Assembly (NCBI GenBank): GCA_025559845.1
Contig: CP048469.1
Coordinates: 1,178,001 to 1,242,000 of the forward strand
Length of the DNA: 64,000 bases
Reading direction: 5' to 3'
Source: Agrobacterium tumefaciens
Lineage (GTDB): Bacteria; Pseudomonadota; Alphaproteobacteria; Rhizobiales; Rhizobiaceae
In this document: in pieces, positions 53,887 through 62,300 of the stretch
How positions within the stretch are numbered: the first letter of the stretch is position 1
Layout: every line of letters starts with the position of its first letter
Program-made: the position numbers and the translations under genes
Notes under the pieces: model-generated
Database searches by the model: none
The model's input: the letters and a program-made list of their open reading frames with translations, nothing else
What the model was told of the DNA's origin: nothing

Positions 53887-54390
53887 ATGGCTTTCGTTAG
53901 ACGAGAGAACGGCAGGATCGTTACTTACTCCCTTGGCCTGTCGCCTGGCATCGCGGAAGAAGAAATCGCCGACAACCATCCTGATTTCTTGGCGTTTCTC
54001 ACGCCCCCGAAATCGGAAAAGGACGTGGACCGAGAGCGGGATCGCCGGATCGATGCCGGCTTTGTGTTCGAGGGCGTGTATTATCAGTCTCGGACAGAAG
54101 ATCGCGAAAACATTGCGGGCGCGAAAGCAGCAGCAACGGACGCCATAACGCTGTTCGGCGCCGAGGCTGGCAACTTCGCGTGGCAACGCCTTCTTGATTC
54201 CAATGCCCCGCCGGAATTTCGGTGGATTGCAGCGGACAACAGCACCCATCTGATGGATGCCCAAACCGCAATGCGCTTCGGCTACGCAGCGCTAGGCCAC
54301 AAACAAGATCATATCTTCGCGGCTCGTAAGCTAAAAGACATGGACCCGATACCGGACGACTATGCCTCGAACGCACTGTATTGGCCGTAA
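53887..54390 (+). CDS. DUF4376-like tail fibre-associated protein
   Basis: 167 residues. The C-terminal DUF4376-like region is visible (DRENIAGAKAAATDAITLFG, then FRWIAADNSTHLMDAQTAMRFGYAALG and IFAARKLKDM). The family usually follows tail fibre genes and may be a fibre-assembly or adaptor protein. The N-terminal 60 residues are unassigned. Confidence 0.75.
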   Translation: MAFVRRENGRIVTYSLGLSPGIAEEEIADNHPDFLAFLTPPKSEKDVDRERDRRIDAGFVFEGVYYQSRTEDRENIAGAKAAATDAITLFGAEAGNFAWQRLLDSNAPPEFRWIAADNSTHLMDAQTAMRFGYAALGHKQDHIFAARKLKDMDPIPDDYASNALYWP

Positions 54391-54399
54391 GGAGGCTCA

Positions 54400-56139
54400 A
54401 TGCCTGCCATCAACATCTCTGCGTTCATTGGCGAGCGACCCCTCATCATCCCGCGCCTTCTGCCCGAGACGGCGGCGCAAGAGGCAGTGAACGCGCGCCT
54501 TGATGATGGCGGTCTCACCCCGATCCGTAAATCGCTGAAAACAGGTGAATTCGTAGAAGCTGGGGCTGTCACAGTCTACCGCCATAACGGCGTGTGGTTG
54601 TCGTGGCCCGTCGTGGTTGACGCCGCCCCCGGCCCGGTCGCGCAAGAGCGCCTCTATTTCACCGGCGATGGTGTCCCTAAAATGCGCATCGGAGCAGACG
54701 TCTACGACCTTGCTGTGCCTCGCCCAGTTGGTGCTCTTACCGCCGTTGCTTCTGGCACCGGAGATGGGGACACTCAGAGCCGAACCTACGTATACACCTA
54801 CGTCACCGACTTTGGGGAGGAAACAGGCCCCTCGCCGGCCTCTGCAATCATCGACTGGAAACCGGGGCAGACTGTCACCCTTTCTGGATTTGCAGCGCCG
54901 GTGGCCGGTCGGCAAATCACGAAACAGCGTATCTATCGAAGCCAGACCGGCTCCAGCGGAACATACCTCTACTTTATCGCTGAACGCGCTGCGACCGCAG
55001 CAAACTACATCGACAACGTGGCCGTGGATGCGTTTCAGGAGGCTCTGCCGTCTGCAGGCTGGGACGAGCCGCCTGATAATCTTTTGGGCCTCACCGTCAT
55101 GCCAAACGGCATGATGGCAGCGTTCGTCGAGCGTAGCGTGTATTTCTCCGAACCATGGCGCCCGCACGTCTGGCCAGAGAAGTATATCATGAACTGCGAC
55201 AGCGAGGTGGTTGCGCTCGGCGCGATCGGGAACGTTCTTGTAGTCATGACCAAGGCGCACCCTTACATCATGACAGGTAGCCATCCCGATTCGATGCAGT
55301 CGCAGAAACTGGAAGCGAACTTCCCCTGCATTAACGCTAGAGGCGTCGTCGATCTCGGATTCTCCATCTGCTATCCAACAAACGACGGGCTCATCGCAGT
55401 CGGGGGCGACGGTTCTGTCAATCTCGTCACTCGTGAGCTTTTCCGCCCGCACGACTGGCTCAAGCTGTCTCCCGCGACGGCCATCGGAGCGCAATATTCA
55501 GGCGCTTATGCAATGTTCTACGACATCGAGCAGGATGGCATACGGCAGGCGGGATGCCTCTTCGTCACGGTAGGCGCGACGCCGTTCCTTATACGGTCGG
55601 CAGAGATTATCTCGGCATGTTATTTCGATGTGGCGGATTCGGCCCTCTATTTCACGCGCCCTGGCGATACGAACATTTACAGGTTTGACCCGCCTGATGG
55701 TCCACCTGAGATGATGGTTTGGCGGTCGAAAGAATGGTGGTTGCCGCGCCCAATGAATTTCGGTGCTCTTTTGATCGATAAAGGTAGCCTCAAGGCCAAC
55801 AATCACACGGCAGCTATACAAGCCGAAGTGGAAAGGATTGAAACAGAGAACGCGGCAATTTTCGCGTCTGGCCAGCTCGAATCCGCCGTTAACGAGAACG
55901 CCGTCAACGCATACCCAGTAAATGGCGATGCTATGCTTCCTTTGCCGGAATACCTTGCGGTCTCTATAGGTGTCTTTGGTGACGGCAAGCTTGTACGCGT
56001 AATCAACAGGACTGACACAGTCGAGCGCCTGCCAGGCAAGAGCATGGCGAGAGTTTGGGAGATCGCGGTTTCCTCCAACGTTCCAATCAGTCGGATCGCC
56101 ATGGCGTCATCGGTCGACGAGCTGAGGACGTTAGCGTGA
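54400..56139 (+). CDS. Phage tail component (tail tube protein B-like), 579 aa
   Basis: Large structural protein opening INISAFIGERPLIIPRLLPETAAQEAVNARLDDGGLTPI, with an immunoglobulin-like region (RTYVYTYVTDFGEETGPSPAS) and a propeller-like middle. The pattern fits the large tail-nozzle proteins of podoviruses. It contains no known catalytic motif. GGAGG lies in its leader. Confidence 0.7.
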   Translation: MPAINISAFIGERPLIIPRLLPETAAQEAVNARLDDGGLTPIRKSLKTGEFVEAGAVTVYRHNGVWLSWPVVVDAAPGPVAQERLYFTGDGVPKMRIGADVYDLAVPRPVGALTAVASGTGDGDTQSRTYVYTYVTDFGEETGPSPASAIIDWKPGQTVTLSGFAAPVAGRQITKQRIYRSQTGSSGTYLYFIAERAATAANYIDNVAVDAFQEALPSAGWDEPPDNLLGLTVMPNGMMAAFVERSVYFSEPWRPHVWPEKYIMNCDSEVVALGAIGNVLVVMTKAHPYIMTGSHPDSMQSQKLEANFPCINARGVVDLGFSICYPTNDGLIAVGGDGSVNLVTRELFRPHDWLKLSPATAIGAQYSGAYAMFYDIEQDGIRQAGCLFVTVGATPFLIRSAEIISACYFDVADSALYFTRPGDTNIYRFDPPDGPPEMMVWRSKEWWLPRPMNFGALLIDKGSLKANNHTAAIQAEVERIETENAAIFASGQLESAVNENAVNAYPVNGDAMLPLPEYLAVSIGVFGDGKLVRVINRTDTVERLPGKSMARVWEIAVSSNVPISRIAMASSVDELRTLA

Positions 56140-56149
56140 GGACACTGGC

Positions 56150-56395
56150 ATGAACAATGAGCAGATCGAAAAGCTCGAGGTTCTGGACGGTTCTCGCCGC
56201 GGCACGCGTGAAAAGGCCGCGGTGCGTATCGAGGATCTCAACGAGCTGCTGCGGATCGGCGGGAAGCTGCAAACGAAGCAGCTCACCGCCGCGCCGACGA
56301 TGGACGACTTCAACGCGCTGCAGAAAGACCTCGAGAACATCTCCGCGCGCCTGAACGGTGTCGCGGCAGCGATCCAGAAGAGGCTTATCCGTTGA
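56150..56395 (+). CDS. Small coiled-coil phage protein, 81 aa
   Basis: Mostly helical and charged (EQIEKLEVLDGSRRGTREKAAV, then FNALQKDLENISARLNGVAAAI). Its last codon overlaps the next gene's TTG start. Function unknown; the length and position match small phage structural or scaffold-like proteins. Confidence 0.65.
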   Translation: MNNEQIEKLEVLDGSRRGTREKAAVRIEDLNELLRIGGKLQTKQLTAAPTMDDFNALQKDLENISARLNGVAAAIQKRLIR

Positions 56396-56841
56396 AAGAA
56401 GTGGTGTACGGCCCGAGCGAAGAGATGCTGGATTGGGCGACACAGCGCGGCGGCATCCGATTCCGCGACGATGCGGCAACGATCGGCATGCGTTCCGACA
56501 AAGGCCTGCACGGCGTCATCGTTTTTGACAGCTTCACCACGACCGGCTGCTGGGTCTCCGTCGTTTCAGACGGTGGACGCAAATGGATAACCCGAGAGCT
56601 GATTATCCGGACCTTCGCCTACCCATTCATTCAGCTCAACTACCCTCGCCTCAACTCTTTCGTTTCGGTGCACAACGCCGACGCGATCCGCTTCAACGAG
56701 CATTTCGGCTTCCAGCGCGAGGGCGTCATGCGTGAGGCGGGAGAGAAAGGCGAGGATCTGATTGTCTACGGCATGCTGCGCCGGGAGTGCCGTTGGTTGC
56801 CAGAACGCTTCTCTGGAAAAGTTGGTCAGAGACAGCTATAA
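56392..56841 (+). CDS. GNAT-like acetyltransferase of the prophage
   Basis: 149 residues from a TTG that overlaps the previous stop codon. The GNAT pattern is visible (IIRTFAYPFIQLNYPRLNSFVSVHNADAIRFNEHFGFQREGVMRE), similar to small acetyltransferases found in the structural region of podovirus-type prophages. Substrate unknown. The third 12-mer repeat follows 9 bp after its stop. Confidence 0.75.
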   Translation: MKEVVYGPSEEMLDWATQRGGIRFRDDAATIGMRSDKGLHGVIVFDSFTTTGCWVSVVSDGGRKWITRELIIRTFAYPFIQLNYPRLNSFVSVHNADAIRFNEHFGFQREGVMREAGEKGEDLIVYGMLRRECRWLPERFSGKVGQRQL

Positions 56842-56850
56842 CAAGCCATT

Positions 56851-56862
56851 GCGCATGAGTGC
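56851..56862 (+). promoter_or_regulatory. Phage 12-mer repeat, copy C (toward the internal virion genes)
   Basis: GCGCATGAGTGC on the plus strand, 29 bases before the ATG at 56892, the same spacing as copy B to the capsid start. Confidence 0.65.
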
Positions 56863-56891
56863 TTTTCCCGTTTCGAAGAGGCACGTTATTC

Positions 56892-58058
56892 ATGGGCAAA
56901 GGCAGCTCCTCCGCACCCGGTCCTGATCCGCAGATCGGCGCAGCGGCTCTCAAGCAGGCAGAAACAGGCGAGGCATGGCTCGCCTTTGCGCAAGACGCAT
57001 TTGCAGTCTCTCAGGACCGACAGAAAGAACTCGACGCGCTCACCACGAAAGTGACTGAGCAGCAGCTCGGGCTTGCCACCGATCAGGCCACATGGGCAAA
57101 GGAGGATCGAGAGCGGTACAATTCGGTCTATAAGCCCATCGAAGACGAGTTTATCGAGGAAGCTACCAACTACGCGACGGAAGAACGCCAGACGGAAGCC
57201 GCTGCAGAAGCTCGAGCCGACGTTCAGAGCGCCGCGGCGACGAACCGGGCTGCAACGGAGCGCGCAAACGCCTCTATGGGTGTCACACCCGGCAGCGGAC
57301 GTTTCACCGGTGTCCAGGCCGCATCTGACCTCGGAACGACGCTAGCAGAGGCCGGTGCAGCCAACACGGCGCGTCAGGCGGTGCGTGACAAGGGGCTGGC
57401 GCTGAAAGCGGACGTCGCGAACCTCGGCAAAGGCCTGCCTGCGCAAGCCGCGGCCGGTGCGGCCGGCAGCGTCGCGGCAAGCGGTACAGCGCTGGGCGGA
57501 TCTCAGGCAACCAACAGCCAGGCGCTCGCGGCATCCACGATCCTCAACGCGGGATATGGTGGCGCGATGCAGGGTTATGCCGGACAGGCGGGCACTCTCA
57601 ATCAGCAATATGGCCTGCAGTTGGATGCGTGGAAGACGCAGCAGCAGATGAATGCTCAGAATGCATCCGGCATCGGCAGCTTCCTTGGCGGCATCGGTGG
57701 CCTCATCTTCTCCGACGAAGAGGTCAAGGAAAACAAGGAAGAGATCGAGGACGGTGACGCACTCGATGCTCTCAACTCAATGCCGGTCGAAGAATGGGAC
57801 TACAAGCCCGGTGTCGCCGACGAAGGGCGTCACGTCGGCACCTATGCCCAAGACTTCCAGCGCGCCACCGGTAAAGGCGACGGACATACCATCCCGGTGC
57901 AGGACGCCATCGGCATCACCATGAAAGCCGTGCAGGATCTCGACAAGAAGCTTGATGCGACGATTGACGCCATCGGCCTCGGCGGTGTCGCGCCCGCTCC
58001 CCGTAAAACTTCGGTACCCAGCGTAAAACGTAAACCCGCAGAGGAGAACGCACCATGA
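56892..58058 (+). CDS. Internal virion or tail protein with C-terminal S74 chaperone domain
   Basis: 388 residues. The N-terminal two-thirds is Ala/Gln-rich and helical. The C-terminal ~100 residues show the peptidase S74 intramolecular chaperone pattern (FSDEEVKENKEEIEDG, then LNSMPVEEWDYKPGVADEGRHVGTYAQDF). S74 domains fold a fibre or spike and then cut themselves off. The start is 29 bases behind the 12-mer repeat; GAAGAGG precedes it. Confidence 0.8.
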   Translation: MGKGSSSAPGPDPQIGAAALKQAETGEAWLAFAQDAFAVSQDRQKELDALTTKVTEQQLGLATDQATWAKEDRERYNSVYKPIEDEFIEEATNYATEERQTEAAAEARADVQSAAATNRAATERANASMGVTPGSGRFTGVQAASDLGTTLAEAGAANTARQAVRDKGLALKADVANLGKGLPAQAAAGAAGSVAASGTALGGSQATNSQALAASTILNAGYGGAMQGYAGQAGTLNQQYGLQLDAWKTQQQMNAQNASGIGSFLGGIGGLIFSDEEVKENKEEIEDGDALDALNSMPVEEWDYKPGVADEGRHVGTYAQDFQRATGKGDGHTIPVQDAIGITMKAVQDLDKKLDATIDAIGLGGVAPAPRKTSVPSVKRKPAEENAP

Positions 58059-59359
58059 GTTTGGCAATTGGCCTTGGCGGCTTCATGGACGGCTTCCAGA
58101 AGGGAATGCAGATCAAGCAGGACCGAGCCGACGCGGACCGCCGCAAGACGCTGCAGGACCGGCAGGACGCGGAATACACACGCGTCACTGAGCAGCGCGC
58201 CGCTATCGACAACATCAACAAGGAAGCCAAGTCCACGTTCGATGCGCAGGTCGCTTCCGGCGCTCAGCAGCCAGGCAACTTTGACCAGTTCTGGACAGAC
58301 TACGCCCTCCCGAAGCTCAAGAACACATACCTGCTCAACGGCGACGTGGAGAATGCTACAAGGGTGCAGGAATGGGGCGATCAGGAGGACACTCGGAAGG
58401 GTGCTCGCCTTTTTGCTGGCGCGCTCTTTAAGGCGCAGACTGGAGACGCGTCGGGCGCCCTCACCGACGTCATGGAAGCGGCCAAGGTCAAAGGCTACAT
58501 GAACAACGGCTATCAAGTCCTTGGACATGAAGCGATTGTTGGTCAGGACGGGTCACAGCAGGGCTATCGCATCTCGCTCAAAACGCCCGATGGCAAAGAC
58601 GTCTCGCAGGACGTGCGGACGCAGGACCTCCCGAAGCTCATCGCGACCTTTGGCAACCCGCAGGCCGCATGGGAAAGTCAGGTTGCTTCGAGAGCCGCCA
58701 CTGACAAAAAGCGCGACGAACTAGAGACCTACGAGGCGAAAAAGAAGATCGATCGTCAGTATGGCACCGGAGAGAACAAGGAGCGCGGCAACGCCATCAC
58801 GGCGCTGCGCAAACGCTACGAGGGCGGTCTCGGAGGCGATGAGGTCAAGTTCGACGACATGCCGCGTGAGCAGCAGGAGAAACTGATCTCGCAGGAGCTT
58901 GAACTGCAGCAGGGCCAGATCGGTCTTGCAGGCGGCGCACCGACTGCTCCCGAGAAAAAGGTTCTCGTCGATCAAACGACGGGCAAACCCGTCCCATCTA
59001 GTTCCGCACCAAAGGCTGAGGCAAAGCCACCGGCCAAGGCTGACGCATCACCCCGCGCCGAATCCACCCAGGCACCTATCCCGGGAGTGCCGGAACGGGC
59101 TCAAAGCGGCGTTCGTTCGCGGATGGAAGGCCTGCAGCGTTCCGCCAACAGCCCTGCCCCAGCCGCCGCTCCAACCCCTGCATCGCCGTCCGACACAGCT
59201 TCACTCGTCTCGCAAGCTGATGTGGCGATAAAGAACGGCGCTCGCGTCTACGACGTCGCAATGGGCTTGCAGGAATCGGGTGTCCCTGAATCGGAATGGC
59301 CCGCCTCATTGAAGCAGGCCATTGCTAATCAGCGTGGCGTCATCGGCCTTGGCGACTGA
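58055..59359 (+). CDS. Putative internal virion protein, 434 aa
   Basis: Starts ALSLAIGLGGF-like (MSLAIGLGGFMDGFQKGMQIKQ), as in ejection or internal proteins of podoviruses, then a long charged helical region and a Pro/Ala-rich linker (residues about 330-400). No catalytic motif. It is the last rightward gene and overlaps the previous one by ATGA. It converges on the polyvalent protein gene, 3 bases between stop codons. Confidence 0.7.
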   Translation: MSLAIGLGGFMDGFQKGMQIKQDRADADRRKTLQDRQDAEYTRVTEQRAAIDNINKEAKSTFDAQVASGAQQPGNFDQFWTDYALPKLKNTYLLNGDVENATRVQEWGDQEDTRKGARLFAGALFKAQTGDASGALTDVMEAAKVKGYMNNGYQVLGHEAIVGQDGSQQGYRISLKTPDGKDVSQDVRTQDLPKLIATFGNPQAAWESQVASRAATDKKRDELETYEAKKKIDRQYGTGENKERGNAITALRKRYEGGLGGDEVKFDDMPREQQEKLISQELELQQGQIGLAGGAPTAPEKKVLVDQTTGKPVPSSSAPKAEAKPPAKADASPRAESTQAPIPGVPERAQSGVRSRMEGLQRSANSPAPAAAPTPASPSDTASLVSQADVAIKNGARVYDVAMGLQESGVPESEWPASLKQAIANQRGVIGLGD

Positions 59360-59362
59360 CCC

Positions 59363-62300
59363 TTACCGATAAATCGGATCGGCCAGCCTATCGCGCAGTG
59401 CCGATCCGAGAGCCTTATTCCCGATCAACACACCATCTTCCCGCTTTGCGGCATTGGTCGCGCGCGTCTTGATCGAGCGCTTGAGCGTTTCCTGCGTGAT
59501 CGGGAAACCAGCATGCACCTTCACCGAGTTGAACGCCTTGATGCCGTCCAGCGCCTCGCCGGCCGTTTCCTTGTCGCCAGCCATCGTCGCCATTGCCCAT
59601 TTGTTGATGAGCCGCTGACGTTTCTGCTTCACCCTCACCTCTGCATTCTTGAGCGCGCTGTTGCGTTCCCAAGTCTCGGCGATTTTCGCGGGTGAGAAAC
59701 CGAGGGCTTGGGCGACGATATCGGTAGCGTCGATCTGATCCTTCTCGAGGATCTGATCCTTGCCGATCGTTGCCAAGCCATCCTGCGAATAACGATACGC
59801 CTTCATCAGGTCACGAACCGCCTTTGGCGCCATCATCTCGATACCTCGAGCAATATCGCCATCGCCGGTCATAACCTTGAAGCCGGTATAGAGCTGCTCG
59901 CCAAGGCTGACGGTCGCACCAAGGCTCTGCGACAGCCAATACTGGTATTCATCCTTCCCCTGCAGTTCCCTCGACGGAGAACGGAACCAGAGATCCGGCA
60001 TGCCGATACGTGAGGACAGGTCGATGCCGAGATAATGGCCGGGGGCACCGTTCAGCAGGATACCACCCAGCTCTGGCCCGAGAACGTCAACGACGTCAGC
60101 CTTGAACTTATCCTCAAACGCCATCGGATCGTCATCGTCGCCGAAGAGAGCCCCTGCCAGCATCATGGCGACACTGAAACCCATGGTGCCGGTCACACCC
60201 GCCATAGCGGTCATCATGCCAAGGACACCGGCCAGCTGATAGCGCGCCTCACGGCGGGCCTGCGGCGTCTCACCCTTCACCGACTGATGAATATCGCGGA
60301 TGACGCGGTACAGCATGTTGATGTTGTGCTGGCGGAAGACGAGAGCGACCTTGGCGAAGTCGTTCTGCAGCAGCGCTGGTCTCGAGCTGTTCGAATAGTC
60401 GAAATGCGTCTTCCACGTCAGATCGTGGGCGGTGTCGATCGCATCGGACATGTTCTGCCCTGCCTCACGCGCCATGCGATATGCCGCCAGCGCCGTCACC
60501 TCACGGTTCCAGACCTCGGCGCGGTGGAAGGCCCAAGAGATCTTCTCCATGACCTTGGCGCGCAGCGGGGTGTATTCGACGCCCGTTTCACCCACACCGG
60601 CCAGATCGTGGCTCTGTGTGCGGTCGATCAGGCCGGATTCGTAGAACGCTGCCATTGCGTTCTTCTCGTCGCGGCTGAGGCGTTCGCTAACGACGGTACC
60701 GCGACCGGCGAATGAATCGGCGGACGCCTTGCCAATCGCTGCAGCAGCATTCTTGAACCCGCCGAACTTCGCCGCCAACACCGGCAGGCCGAGCATGACA
60801 GTTTGTGTCATGTTCACCAGTGCCGCTGCAGGCGATGCAGCCAGGTACCAAACGAACGCCGTGCTGGTCATGGTTTGCGCAACCTTGCTGCCGGTCGGGT
60901 TCATCACCCAATTGTGCCGGTTCGAAAGCTCATTCGCCAAGGTCATGGCGCGGGTTTGATCGTCAGCTTCTTTCGCCTGGTCGACGGTCTGGTTCACCAG
61001 CTCCTGCAGCTCGAGGCCGTATTTTAGGCGGGCCATCTGGTGAGCGGCATGGAACATGTGGGACGAAAACACGCGCAGCGCGTCCTTGCTGTACCCAGAC
61101 GTCCCCTTACGATGTATGAAGCGCTTGCGGGTCGACAGGTCCGGCATCGACTCGAGGTAACGCTGCCAGATCTGGTCCATGACGTCGCTGTTGACGTTTG
61201 CACCGCCAAGGATTTCCTCAATCTCGGCAACGATGCGCGGGTCCATGGCTTTCCGGAGATCGCTGCCCGCCTCCATCACACCCACCTCGACCTTACCGGC
61301 TGGGTACTCGTTGCGCAGTTCGCGCGCCATCCGGTCTCGTTCTGCCACACTCTCATGTTTCGAGAAGCTGAGGACAGCGCCGTCGATGTTCCGCACCGTG
61401 ACGAAGTATCGACCGAAGCGACCCAGCGGGAAGTATGGCGGCTGCACCCGGCTGGCTTCGAACGCTACACGCATCCGGGTCAGACGTGCTTTCGCTGCCC
61501 AATTGGATTTGGTGGTTTCGGTTTTGTACGAGCTGGCCGCGTCTTCTTCTGCCTTCTTCCGATCAAGGCCGGTCATACCTACGTCCTTGATCTTCTGCAG
61601 CGTACGCTTGTAGCGATCCTCGGCGTTGCGCTGCGCGATTTCCTGCGCCTTTCGTACGTTGTCGAGGAGAATGTCGTCCAGCTCCTCAGCCTGCGCCAGA
61701 TAGGCGTCCCGCACCTCGTTGAAGAGCGCTCTACCCTTTGGCGGCATTGCGACATACCGCCTGCGGAGATGCTCGTAACCGGCGATCGCCCGGGTCTCTT
61801 CGTCGGTACGCGACGGGTCGACACCGGCAATGGTGGCATCATGCATCAGGTCTGCCAGTTCCTGCGCCTTGGCCTTGTCCTTCCCGGCAAAGCCAAGACG
61901 GGTGTATTTCAGCCAATCCTGTGCGATGGCGTCCGCCTCAGCGTGCTTCGTGCCTCTGAACGCATCCATCAGGCGCTTTACCCGCAGATAATCGGCGACT
62001 GCCGTCATGTTGGAACGGGCAAGCTCGTTGAAATAGTTCAGCGGGATGGTTTTCAGGAGGGTTGGCTGAATGTCGATCAGCTTACCGCGCAGTTCCTCGA
62101 CGACGCGAGACTGCGTTACGCGTTGGGCTCGACCTGGCTGTTGCTCTGGTCTGCGCTCTTTTCTCTGATAATTTGGCGTGCTTGTTTCAGATAGGCCTGC
62201 CGGTCCGGATCGCGGGGCGACCACTGGCTCACCGAGGCGTGCCAATCCTTCCACTTCTGCAACGTGTCGAACGTCGCGGGGGGATCGTCGTGAAACCCTC

